This document shows positions 24,709 to 35,630 of a stretch of DNA of 64,000 nt, one piece after another. The DNA lies in NCBI GenBank assembly GCA_902806575.1, contig CADCXD010000002.1, positions 2,170,001 to 2,234,000 on the forward strand, read 5' to 3'. The stretch is from Jackrogersella multiformis (taxonomy: Eukaryota > Ascomycota > Sordariomycetes > Xylariales > Hypoxylaceae). The translations under genes and the position numbers were made by a program. Numbering within the stretch: the stretch's first letter is position 1; the number at the start of each line of letters is the position of its first letter. The notes beneath the pieces are model-generated. The model saw nothing but the letters and a program-made list of their open reading frames with translations. It was not told the origin of the DNA and made no database searches.

Positions 24709-25728
24709 CTACACCATTCCAAGCCTAAGGCCCGTCTCATTGTCGAATTGCTCGTCATGGGTCGAACCGCGTAGGGACAGCGGTCTTAACGGCGCATATA
24801 CCGAACCGTCCGAATCGGCCAAGAGGGGGTTTAACAGCTCTTCGATTTCTTCCAGCTGGGTCTCGAGACCAGGCACGTCCATCTCCCTCAGCCTCCGCAA
24901 ACTCAACTGAGCACCTGCCCTCTCGGCAAGCGTCAAAGGCCGCTCCCGCTCCGCGCGGACCGCCTCGGTGACACCCGGTCCTCGCCTCCAACCCCCACCA
25001 CCACCACCATCGCGCTCATCCGCATACGCGACCACGTTATCCCGCCGCACAACCACCACTTGGTCTACAGCGTCCTCCAGGTCCACAAACGCCGCCGCAG
25101 CCAGCAGCCCCTCGTACGATTCATCATGTACCCTGCGCGGCGTCAGCCGCACCGGCATCCCGGCGAAAGCCGGCCCGGCCTCCGGCAGCCTCTCGTGGAA
25201 CCGCGCCAGGATTCCCAGCCGGCTCAGCGCCGCCGGCACCGCCAGCACAGCCACCTCGACGCGGTACCCGGCACCCCGGAACAGGCGCGCCAGCGCCGCG
25301 AAGTCGCCCGGGCTGCGCGCCGCGGACTCGAGCAGCACGTCCGCGCGCCGCGACGCCGCCACCGATGCCGCCATCGCGAGCCACCGCCGCGCCGCGGGGC
25401 TCGCGGCCGCCGAGGCGATGGATGGCTGCGCGGATAGCAGGGCGAGGTACGCCGGGTGGTACGTCTTGTACGTGTCGGCGACGAAGTGCGCGAGGTGCCT
25501 GGATCCGCGCAGCCGGATCATGGCCTCCTTGATCGCGGGCGCCGTGCGCGTCTTGCCCGCGCCGGTCTGGCCGACGAGCAGGACCGCGAGCGGGGTTCTG
25601 GGAGGAGCTGCTGCATCGCTGCCGGGGACGGGTAGAAGAGCGCCGAGTTCGGCAGGCACGATGTCCCGCTCGAAGATGGCGCGCGATTCGTCCTCCGAGA
25701 GGACGTACGATTGCGGGTCGGTGTCCAT
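24709..25728 (-). CDS. Zeta-toxin-domain protein (P-loop kinase)
   Basis: Single-exon gene of 339 residues on the minus strand, much more GC-rich than its surroundings. The start is the ATG giving MDTDPQSYVL; a GTG further up is not a eukaryotic start. The P-loop GQTGAGKT is at 53-60, and DTYKTYHPAYLAL (D85, K88, H91-P92) matches the D-x-x-[RK]-x-x-H-P-x-Y segment that follows the P-loop in zeta/PezT kinases. A GYRVEVAVLAVP strand and a LSRLGILARF segment follow as in that fold. Bacterial zeta toxins phosphorylate UDP-N-acetylglucosamine and are held by an epsilon antitoxin. No antitoxin-like gene lies beside this one, and the role of free-standing fungal copies is not established. Lack of introns and base composition fit an origin by transfer from bacteria, but that is inference. 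Confidence 0.85.
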   Translation of the reverse strand: MDTDPQSYVLSEDESRAIFERDIVPAELGALLPVPGSDAAAPPRTPLAVLLVGQTGAGKTRTAPAIKEAMIRLRGSRHLAHFVADTYKTYHPAYLALLSAQPSIASAAASPAARRWLAMAASVAASRRADVLLESAARSPGDFAALARLFRGAGYRVEVAVLAVPAALSRLGILARFHERLPEAGPAFAGMPVRLTPRRVHDESYEGLLAAAAFVDLEDAVDQVVVVRRDNVVAYADERDGGGGGGWRRGPGVTEAVRAERERPLTLAERAGAQLSLRRLREMDVPGLETQLEEIEELLNPLLADSDGSVYAPLRPLSLRGSTHDEQFDNETGLRLGMV

Positions 25729-26237
25729 CGCTGTGCGTCTCCCGTCAGCCACTGATTAAGCCGCCTTCCTTACGGGGACGAAACGACGCGTTGGCGAGGG
25801 AGGCGGATGCAAATTAGAAGCAAATGCATGTTTCGAAGAAAAAAAAAAAAAAAAAGATTTGCGCTGGCTGGTGAATGGTGAGGAGATACTTATTACTAAG
25901 AGATTCAAGCGGTAGGTAGTCTGCCATCTGACCTGACCCCAAAGCAACGGCTTCGCGTGGGGGTTGGGAGGATCTGCCGACCATACCTACCTGTGATGCT
26001 ACCTGTTGGGGGAAAGGTCATGATAGGGGGACTAAATATTTGGTAACGAAATTTACTGGTGCTGTTCACAACGAGACAATAGCCCTTGAACCTAGGTGTC
26101 ATCAGAATGAAACCCGCTATTTTCTTTGTGCTCTCACCATAAAGGGCGCTGAAAATATTTTGTAAGTATATATTTACCTCTTACGACTTTCTCCTTATAA
26201 CACTTTATTCGATAGACAATAACAGACCGGTATTAAC
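25729..26237. other. Intergenic region upstream of the zeta-domain gene
   Basis: It contains a 17-base A run (25839-25855), which read on the minus strand is a T tract about 110 bases upstream of the zeta-domain start, and one CATACCTACCTG motif. It is presumably the divergent promoter of the zeta-domain gene and the Cys-rich gene. No gene is seen. Confidence 0.55.
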
Positions 26238-26647
26238 ATGAGCGACATAGAGCATCAGGTATCAAAACATCATTCCGCAATCCAAGCGACCTGCGGCCAA
26301 GCTGAGCTGCTTATAGGCACATGCTACTACGCATGCGGTCATAGATTTAGCTGGATACTTGATTATGTCCTTCGACGTACGGGAAGCCGCTCACCTAGCA
26401 TCCATGGTTGCCCCAAATGCGCATCTAACCCCGTATGTCTAATATGTCTTCAGCGCTTTGATGCCCAGGCGTTTGGTGCCTGCCAGAATTGCGACTGCTT
26501 TTCGACGAGTTTCTCCTCGTAGACCGCCGTAGGAAGCTTGAGCAAGTAAGTCTTAGGGTTGCTGAGCACAAAGCTACCACGTTCGTGAGAAGCCGTCTCG
26601 AATTTGAAAAGAAGAAGTTCCAGAAGAGAAAGGTTGCCCAAGTCTAA
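26238..26647 (+). CDS. Small Cys-rich protein of unknown function
   Basis: An ATG opens a frame with paired cysteines and a CGH motif (CYYACGH, CPKC, CLIC, CQNC), as in zinc-binding folds. Unspliced it ends after 94 codons. The +2 frame beyond is open to 26647 and encodes a charged, helix-prone tail (DRRRKLEQV, RSRLEFEKKKFQKRKVAQ). A 47-base intron at 26476-26522 (weak donor GTGCCT, pyrimidine-rich run before TAG) would join the two in phase to give 120 residues. A Cys/His head with an Arg/Glu-rich helical tail is a layout I have seen in short fungal orphan proteins, but I name no family. The gene lies 245 bases before a Zn2Cys6 regulator on the same strand. The splice and the gene itself are both uncertain. 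Confidence 0.42.
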
Positions 26648-26892
26648 TGATAAAAAACCATAAATCTTGATGTTGCTTCACAACAAATTTCTAATGAGAT
26701 CTGCCTTAATATGACTACCTAACTAATGAGCGGCATGCGTAGGGCGGCCGGAGATTATACTTAACTCCGGTGGGTTTCTTCATTCATCTCCGTAGTGATC
26801 GAGTGAAGAACGAAATTAACTAATACTTTTAGACCTAGGTTAACGATATATCTAGGCTGTTAGAAAAGACGTCATCCAACTCCGATTTCGAG

Positions 26893-29555
26893 ATGGCCGA
26901 AATAGTCGAGCAATCAAGATCAAACGGCGTGACTAGTGGAAATAAAAGTCGAAAGAAGCGTGCGCGACTAAGTTGTTTGGAATGCAGGAAAAAGAAGGTA
27001 TGGCATCGCTAATGATATGTGATCCCGAACTTACCGAGTTTACTGATGTAGTTGTCTTGCGACCGGAATTCGCCTTGCCAGAGATGCGCAAGGTCGGGAA
27101 GACAAGCACAGTGCTCTTACGACACAGTGGTAGAGAAATCTTCCATACCAAACTCATCTACCCGACAGCAAGAACAACAGATTCTAGATCTAAAAGCTGA
27201 GGTGGCCAAGTTGAAAACATTGCTCTCTGAGGCTCACGTAACGAATGACAACGAAGGCGACACGGGCGCCTCACGCGCAATAGATCACGTCGAACCTAGC
27301 CCAACAACAACGGTAAATGGACAAACCCAAGAAGCTGAAGGTCTAGTGAATGGAAATAGCGACATAGAAATCTTGCGCGCGACGGAAAATATCCGACGAG
27401 GCACATCAAATTCTCCGAGGGGTGAACTTGAGCAGTATTCAAACCAAGTCAGCGACGTAGGACCGACGGATCCAAGGGAGAGATCTCCACAGGGGTATTA
27501 TAGTCGACATAGTTTGTTCCGGTTCTTCGAAGAAGTAAGATGCTTCCTATTATACGTACCTTTTACCTGACCAAGCGTTCTTATCTCTTGCATAGATTCA
27601 CGAACTCTTTCCATTTATCAAAGAAACAGCCGATGAATGGCTCAAGCCTTGTGGAGTAAATATCTCGAAGGATAATCAAGCTGGAAACGAGTCCAACGTA
27701 AATTCTCTCTCATACAAAGAGGAAAATATTGAGAGGTTCCTTCCTCCAAAAGAGGATACGGATGTTCTGGTTTCATTATACCTCGATAGTCTAGAACAGC
27801 TTCATCGAATCGTCCATATCCCTACATTCAGGAGAGAATATACCAATTTTTGGACACACCAGCAGATCCGTTACCCTGCTATGACAGCGCTCATCTTGGC
27901 AATGATATCCATATCATCTACTTGTGCGACTGCTCCATCTGCTAATGCTACATTCATGCCAATGAAATATCGAGGCATGTCTGCGCAGTGGATTTCTACG
28001 TGTGAGCAGTGGTTGAAAGAGCAAAGTCCAAAGCATCGCAAACTTGTGCACTATCAGATTTCCTGTTTAGTCTATCTTGCTAAGCGGGCGTCCATGATTG
28101 ACAAAAAAAGGTGGTGGAAGGAGACCAGCTCGCTGATTCAGGATGCCATCATAGACGGACTACATTGTAATCCGTCTTCGACTGCTAACACTTCTTATAT
28201 GAGGGAGATGAAAAGGCGGATTTGGGCCGTCCTTCGAGAATTGGATCTCCAGAACTCGTTCGAGTGCGGTCTTCCTACTCTTCTTCACAGCGTTAACTCC
28301 GACGTTGCTCCTCCCACAAATCTCGACGACGACGACTTTACAGAAACATCAGGAGGATTTTCTGCACCAAAGCCATTGGATAAATACACGTATACTTCAT
28401 ATCAAGCCCATAGCTCTCGTAGCTGGTCGTTGCGTCTCGAGATATCTCAGCGTTTATACAGTACTAAGTTCTCCAAGAGCCTCCCTTATGACGACGTCTT
28501 GCGATACACTCACGAGATCACACAAGCAATAGAAACAATCCCTTCGTGGGATACAGAAGACGTAACTAGGCAAATTCATCCTAAAATGCCAACACTTACC
28601 CACGCAATTTTGCTTTTCCAGCTAAAGGCATGTATTCTGGCTCTCCACCGACCTTACATCGCCAAAAACAATAGTAGATACTGGCTTTCGGAAACCGTGT
28701 GTTACCACACATCACGAGATATCCTACTTCTAAACAGCAGATTGGCAGAGTTGGGATCCCAAAGCCTAGCGATGCTTAGAGAAGACCTCTTATTAGCCTC
28801 ATTGCACCTGGTCCGCATCACTATGTTTCAACCTAAAGGTCAGTGAAAGACATTCGATTCTATGGGCGGATAGAAAGCACTTTTCTAGGGCCCTAACATT
28901 ATGGATAGGCTTGACTAGCGTTGCTGTTACCGATTGTCAATCTACAATCGAACTTCTCGAGCAGTGTGTTCCATTTATGGAAGACATGCACCTACGGTGC
29001 TGCTACAGCGAACTTTGGTGTTTTATTACCATGTATGCGGCTATTATGCTCCTCGAGATATCTCTGGGCAAGAAATCTCGTCAAGCAGCTAAGGCTTCCT
29101 GTGCGCGAAGATTCTTTGACCTGCATTATAAGCAAGTAGAAAGACAAAAAATATGTCTCCCAAATCAACACTGCGAGACACCTACAGGTCTGGTCAACGT
29201 AAGTAATAATTACCCTAAGTTTCCTCGTTTAAACATGCCTATCCACTTAAATGGTTAGGCAGTAAGAATATAGTAGATGGGGTTGGTATTAGACTGGAAT
29301 CATAGCTTAAAATTATTTGCAATGTAGAAAGGGGTACACTGACTGCTTACTGTTAGGCCACCATTTGTCAACTCAATATACCCAGTGCTTTGGATGTTCC
29401 AACTTCAAATTGGCTGGACGATCATAACCAAGAGGTTAGTAGGTAAGCCCTAGATGTTGTTTAGACGCTGACAAGTTCTTGAACAGTTTAACATTGATTT
29501 CCTTAACTTCGATGTCAGTGTGGACAGTACATGGGATGTCTGGGAACGGCTATGA
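26893..29555 (+). CDS. Zn2Cys6 fungal transcription factor
   Basis: Six exons (26893-26997, 27052-27534, 27596-28838, 28909-29198, 29357-29434, 29487-29555) give 755 residues. The zinc cluster is C28-x2-C31-x6-C38-x5-C44-x2-C47-x8-C56, preceded by a basic stretch (KSRKKRAR) that probably serves as nuclear signal. An intron splits the cluster after C31, a common site in this family. A short heptad-like linker (QILDLKAEVAKLKTLLSEA) suggests dimerisation. The middle (SLYLDSLEQLHRIVHIPTF onward, about residues 250-480) matches the fungal-specific transcription factor domain PF04082. Its targets are unknown; neighbours are transporters and orphan genes, so local regulation is possible but unproven. 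The last two small exons (ATICQLNIPSALDVPTSNW, FNIDFLNFDVSVDSTWDVW) are less certain than the rest. Confidence 0.88.
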
Positions 29556-30083
29556 GCTTCGAAATAAACTCCGAAAATAGAGTGGTAAAACCCCCTTAAC
29601 ACTAAAAAAAACATCACATACATGCCCAGGTACATTTTAGACTACCCAGGTAGTCAATAGAATAAGATGCTTGACAGGGGAAGATATGGCCACCTACGTA
29701 TGAATATATACCTACCTAGGTACCGACATATAAACTATAACCATATTCAAGCCACTTTCCAACTTAGGCAGTCAAGCTTCAAACTTTGGATAAGTCTCGA
29801 ACTTAGACGCCGAAATCTTTAAGACTTATATAACATATGGCTCTGACCCTTGACATGTTCTTATATAAATAGGTGCGCTTATAGTATGCATATTGTCAAC
29901 CGTTAATCCACTCGATCAAATTAGCAACAAACATATCTCAGGAGCACTTCCTAACAACACGTCTAATAGATCACAATTTTACAGGCTATTTGGTCCCTCG
30001 TCCAAATTACTATCGCCATTCATAACAAGGCGTGAATTAGACAAATAACTATTAATACTGTTCACTCCACATAGCCGGAAACA
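29556..30083. other. Intergenic spacer
   Basis: No gene is recognised. It holds a CCCAGGTA/TACCCAGGTA pair near 29627-29650 and a TACCTACCTAGGTACC palindrome near 29710-29722. Downstream sequence is AT-rich. Confidence 0.5.
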
Positions 30084-30308
30084 ATGGATCACTACGCATC
30101 TTTGTGTTTCTCTTCTGCTCCTATGAAGGAAGTTAGATTTCACCCCAGGGTCAAAGTATGGGAATACGAAGAGTGTGCTGTCGAATATGAAGAGTCCCTA
30201 CGACCGCCGCGGCCGCGGCGACGAAAAATTCGATTGCGACAGGTTTCTGCTTTGATTGGAAGATTGAAAATATGGGCACATAATGCTCGGCGGCATCATT
30301 CATATTAA
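30084..30308 (+). CDS. Small basic protein, unrecognised
   Basis: An ATG-initiated frame of 74 codons contains VRFHPRVKVWEYEE, then a strongly basic segment (RPRRRKIRLRQ) and ends in HHSY. The acidic-then-basic composition looks protein-like rather than random, and the ATG context (ACAATGG) is good. I recognise no family. There is no signal peptide or membrane segment. It could be a real short gene or chance. Confidence 0.38.
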   Translation: MDHYASLCFSSAPMKEVRFHPRVKVWEYEECAVEYEESLRPPRPRRRKIRLRQVSALIGRLKIWAHNARRHHSY

Positions 30309-31151
30309 GACGATACGTGGTCATTTACAATATAACGACTCACCGACCTTTGAAAATATTACAACGTACCTACGATTCAGAAGGGTATTGAGGGTCTGGT
30401 TGCTTTAATCGAGAAAGATATCGCTCGAAGACCTAATCACCGATCACGCACCGACCATAAACAAAATAGCGACTCATCTTATTCGATCTCGCATGGCCTC
30501 AGCCAGAATCGAGGTTTCTCCGATCTACCATATAGTGTCAGCTGTTTCCCGCAGCTTTAGCCGTCGATAAAATCCATGACAAAGTTCTGGAATATTTTTA
30601 CAAGCACAGCGTACATTTAGTTGTACGTGAGAGGTCCACCTGGGAGGGTTCGAAGACCACCAGAGAGAAAGGGGTAGGGAAAAAGGGGTAGGGAAAAAGG
30701 GGCATGAAAAAGGGGAAAGGGAAAAGGGGGTGCCAAACGATATGGTTCCGATACAGAAGGGTTACCTACCTGGGTAGGTACCTAGGTACCGTCATTGCAA
30801 AATCGAACATGCGGCACGGAGGTTTCTGCTGATTTGTCATGGCGGTGCGTACCTGCCTAAGTACCGGTAGAGTTTTCATTGCCCTGGCCGCCTTTTATTA
30901 AAAACTTTATACTCTGTTTTGGATTACACTTTAACCTACAATTTAAGAAAAACAACTCAAGAGAAACATCTTAAGAAAAACAACAACATTAACACCACTA
31001 CATATAAGTACTCATACACGCCTTCTCCTCTCTCAAACAAACACTCCCTATTACCATTCCTACTACCTGAAACACCAGTTCAATTCATCGTCACTGGACA
31101 ATATGTACCTCGTTCAAAACTACTACTCGAGTACCGAGCTACACACAAGAA
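30309..31151. promoter_or_regulatory. Probable promoter and 5' UTR of the interrupted gene
   Basis: No ATG-initiated protein of complexity is present. It includes a GGGTAGGGAAAAA minisatellite (about 30668-30730), a TACCTACCTGGGTAGGTACC palindrome (30762-30790) and, from 30905 to 31150, an A/C-rich, T-poor tract (AAAACAAC, CACTACA, CTCAAACAAACAC) directly before the ATG. Such A/C-rich tracts fit a fungal 5' UTR. Confidence 0.45.
30668..30730 (+). repeat. GGGTAGGGAAAAA minisatellite
   Basis: Two exact copies of a 15-base unit (AAAGGGGTAGGGAAA) and further degenerate GGGAAAAGGGG copies follow each other. The strand is purine-only for about 60 bases apart from a few T and one C. Confidence 0.7.
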
Positions 31152-31606
31152 ATGTTAACAGACATGGCGTCAGAACCAGATAGCTCTAGCGATGACACTG
31201 GCGCTGAGCCTGTAGCAGCGATGGCAGCGTGGATTCATGATCTTCTGGTACTAAATAATGAGAAGGACCAAAGGGTTATGAGCCCCTTAACCGAAAGCCG
31301 GGCGCGACGAATTCTGGCTGATTTCAAAAGAATTGGGGACAAAGCTAATCAGTCCAAAAACCCATGGGCCATAACAGCTCGAGATACTCTATCCGCCCTA
31401 GAGGAAGAAATGGCTAGGAGAATAGAGACAGACGCTCACTATGCGGAATGTCGAATCAAATTGGAACAAATAGCCCATGATGGGTTTTACTTGCGATATG
31501 GTGATTATTACACCGTCAGTCTGCAGCACCTTCGTACCGAAGCCACGAAGGTGAACAAAGAAGCCAAGGAGGTAGCTGAAAAGGGTCGAAACAAAAACTC
31601 ACAACC
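31152..31606 (+). pseudogene. 5' part of a gene split by a retrotransposon
   Basis: The reading frame opens at an ATG (a second in-frame ATG follows four codons later, with better context) and runs 151 codons to the 5-bp target duplication CAACC. It encodes a soluble, charged, mostly helical protein (acidic Ser-rich head SEPDSSSDDTG, then ALEEEMARRIETDAHYAE, KVNKEAKEVAEKG). The frame continues into the left LTR and stops at 31715, giving a chimeric tail. Deleting the element and one copy of CAACC joins this frame to 38069-38603 without a stop, making a 329-codon gene. I recognise no domain. Codon content is ordinary and not RIP-mutated, so the host gene decayed little after the insertion. Confidence 0.75.
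31602..31606. repeat. Target site duplication CAACC, left copy
   Basis: The five bases before the left LTR terminus TGTCATACGG are identical to the five bases after the right LTR terminus TTATCACA (38064-38068). A 5-bp duplication is standard for Ty3/gypsy integration. Confidence 0.85.
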
Positions 31607-31915
31607 TGTCATACGGATAGGCTCCACGAAGCAGAGTATGATCAATATATGTAAGTTGGTGAATACGAGATGTGTTAGAACTTATAAAATAAAGTTATTA
31701 AATGAAGTTAATTAAAAGATTTGGTTAATATATGTAAGATTAAATTAATAGGATTAAAAGGGCGTTAACGGCGCTTAAAAAGATATTTAAATTATATATA
31801 TATAAGTTATTATATCTCGTTTCGTAAAAAAAAAAAAAAGTTAAGGATTTTAAAATTATAAAAAATTATTATTTAAAATTAAATTATAATTTTAAGCTTT
31901 ATTACTTTTATTATA
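31607..31915 (+). repeat. Left LTR
   Basis: It aligns base for base with 37754-38063 once C/T and G/A differences are ignored; one base is missing in the poly-A run. The outer 5' part (to about 31780) keeps its C and G, while the inner 3' part is fully converted to A and T. Confidence 0.9.
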
Positions 31916-34900
31916 AATAAATTTTTTTTATTTTAAAAAAACTTTATTTTTTTAAAAATACGTGTTTTTTTAAAAAAAAAATTTATTTATAAAATTATTT
32001 TATTTTAATTATTTATAAGTAATTAATTTATTTAAAGAAGTTTTTTATTAAAATATATTATATTAATTTTATTTATTAATTTTATTATTATATATATTAT
32101 TATAATTATAAAAGATATTTTATATTTTATTATTTTATAAATACTTAAATTAAACATTTATATTTTAACTTTATTATTTATTAATTTATAAAACCTTAAA
32201 TTACTTTTTTTATTAAATAACGAATAATTTTTTAAGTTTTTAATAATATTTTTTTATAAGATTTTAAAGTTAAAAATAAGTTTAAAAAAAATTACCGTTT
32301 ATAAGAATTTATTAAAATTAAATAATATTTTAATACGCGGTTTTTTATTAAAATATTTAAAATAAAAAATATATTATTTTAAAACTTTTTCTTTATTTTT
32401 AAATTATTTTAATTTAATAATAATAATATTATAATCTTTTATAACCTTTAAAATTATAAAATAATTATATAAAATACTTTTAATATTAATAATATTAAAG
32501 TTAATTTTAATAATTTTTATATATAATAATTATTATATTATTTAAATATTTACCATTATCGTTACGAATAATTAAATTATTAATAAAAATTAAATTTAAA
32601 ATTAATATAATATAATTTAAATAATTTATAATATAATAATTTAATTTAATTAAATCGATATAATATTAATAAATAAATAAATAATTTATTTTAAATAATA
32701 AATTTAATAAATTAATTTAAATTTTTTATAATAAGTTTAAAATACGATTACTTAATATATATAAAATAATTAAACCCGATAAAAAATAATTAATAAATTT
32801 AAAGAAATAGTTAATTATTATTAATAAATTTTTTAAACCTTTTATTAAAATATTAAAAAGTAAAAAGATTTTTAATAAAAAGTAATAAATTAAACTTATA
32901 TTAAAGAATTTTAAATTAATGATTTTTTTATAAAAAAATATATAAACTTTACGTATATTAACGTAAAAATTTATTATTAATTTAATAATTTAAAAGCTTA
33001 TATTTAAGTCGTTTTTAATAAATTTAATATTTAATTAATTTTTAATAAATTAATTAATATTAATTTTATTTTAAAAAATATTAAAAGGCGTGTTATATTA
33101 AAAACGTTAATTCGAAAACTTAAATAAAAAACCTTTTTTTTTATAATTCTTTTTATAGATTTAAATTAAAAAAATAATTAAAAAAGCTTAAATATAATTT
33201 AATTTTATTAAAGTTAACCTTTTTATATTTAAAAGTAATAAAACAAAAATTTCCTTTAAAAAGGCCGTTAAAATATTTAATAATAATTTAAGTAATTTTA
33301 ATTTCGATAATTAATCTTAAAACCTTAAATTACTTAAAAACTTTTTTAAAAAATTACCTCGGGGTAATTTTACGCTTTTAAATAATAATAAAAATCCTTT
33401 ATTTTAAAGTAATAATAATTAATTATTTAAAACTTTAAAATAATTAACTTATTTTTTTACGTTATAATTACCGTTAATTTAATATAACTTAATAAACTTA
33501 TCGTTTATAATAAAAAAAACCTTTTAAAGTTTTAAACTTAATAAATAAAAATTAAAGTATATTTAAAAATATATACGAAAAGTTTTTTTAAAAACTTTTA
33601 CCGTATTAATTAAATTAAATCGTTATTATTTAAAAAATATAATTATAATATTAATAACGTAAAAATAAAATTACGTAATTAAAGGTTTTTAATATTTAAA
33701 TAATATACGTTATTATTTTTTAAAAACGTTTTATAAACTTTTTAAAAAAACATCGTAATTTTTAAAAAAAATAAAATTAAATATTAAAAAAATATTATTT
33801 AATATTTCACCGAATTATTAAACCTTAATAAAAGGATTTAATAATTTAAAATAACGTTTTAAAATTATATCGTTAAAACCTTTTTTAATAAAATTATTAA
33901 ATTAATTTATTTTAAATAAAAAAAACTTTTAAATATAAATAATTTTTTTTACCGTTATTTAAAAAATAAATTAAATATATAAAAACATGTTAATTAACTT
34001 TAATATTTCGAAAAAAAAAGCTTATTTTAATTTAAAAGCCTTTAAAGTTAAGTTAAATTAACCGCGAAAAAAAAACCGCTTTAATTTAAATTAAAATTAA
34101 TCCTTAAAAAATACCGATAAACTTAAAAATAAAAGTAAATTAAAATTAAACTAAAAAAATAAAGTTTAATTTAATAATAAAAATGCTTTAAAAGAATTAA
34201 TTAAATAAATATAAATTAATAAAAAATTTTTTTATTAACGTTATAAACGTAATAATTATTAAACCTTTTTTTATTTCGTTAAAAAAAACGTTAATAATAA
34301 AGATTTATTATTAAATTTAAATAAAAAGTTTTTCGTAAAATAACCTTAAAATAATAATACTTAACTTATACTTTTATTATAAAAAAAAGTACGAATAAAT
34401 ATAATTTTACGAAAATTATTTTATTTTTAAATTATAAAAATTAAAAACTCCGACTCGGATTTTTAAATAATTTTAACGTTATACTTTATTAAATTTTATA
34501 ATTAAACTAAAATAAAATATATTAAACCGTAATAATTAAAAAATTAATTAAAAATAAAATAAAAGTTATAAAAAAACCTTATTTAAAATTAATTTTAAAA
34601 TATAAATTTATTATTAATATAACATTAATATATAATAAAAAAAATATTAAATACGAATATTATTAAACTTAAAAAACTTAATTTTAATAATATTCTTTTT
34701 TTAAAGTAAAAAAATAAAAATTACCGATTATTAAAAAATAATATATATAATTCGTATTAATTTTTAATTTAACTTAATTCTTTTTTATAAAACGTTATTA
34801 TACCGATTTTTATATTTTTTATTATTAAAAAAATCATTTCTTTAAAATTAACTTTAAATTAAACGTTTTAAATAATAAATATAATATTATTATATTATAA

Positions 34901-35359
34901 TAATAAATAAAAATTTATAAATTTATAAACTTTTTCTTAAATCTTAAAAAAATTAAGTTAAAATTTTTTTATTATCGAAAATATTATATTAATTTAACTT
35001 TATATAACTCGAAAAAATTAATTAATATAATAATAATAAAGAATATTAAAATAAATAAAACATTAAGAAACGGTTTTAAAAAATTCCGTAAATTTATATA
35101 TATTATAATGAAAAAAATAAAATAATACTTTTAAAAATTTTAATTATAAAATTACGTTATCGATTTTTTTTAAAAAAAAAACGCTTTTTTAAGAATTTTT
35201 TTACGTTATAAATAAAAAAAAACTTAATATATTAAAATTATAATTAAACGAAATATTTAATAACGAACGTATTTAAAAATTAACTTTATTTTATATAATA
35301 TTTATAATATTTATAAATAAATTAAATTTTTAAACCTTTTTTTAATTTATAATAAATTA

Positions 35360-35630
35360 TAAAAACTTAAATAATATTACCATTTTAATTTAATACTTTA
35401 TACCTTTAATATTTAAATTATAAGTTTACTTTAAAATCGTAAAGTAATTTATTAAAATTAAAGGAAAAAATAAATAAAAAATAACTTTTCGATATAAATA
35501 TAATTTCTTTAAATATTTAATTATGTTTTTTAAATTAATTAATATTTTTATAATTTTTTAATTTATAATAAATAATATTTTTTAAAATTTTATCGATTTA
35601 AGTTTTTTAATATATTTAAATAATTTTTAT
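35360..35630 (+). pseudogene. Reverse-transcriptase remnant, RIP-degraded
   Basis: Read on the plus strand with C-to-T and G-to-A allowed, the codons at 35523-35558 are those of the Ty3/gypsy RT motif MPFGLxNAPxxF. They are preceded by remnants of an AKWFTK segment (near 35451) and of RYPxPLI (near 35398). Thirty codons downstream and in the same frame, 35613-35627 reads as the shifted YLDD catalytic box followed by F. Spacing matches the family. Many codons are stops, so nothing is encoded now. Confidence 0.75.
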
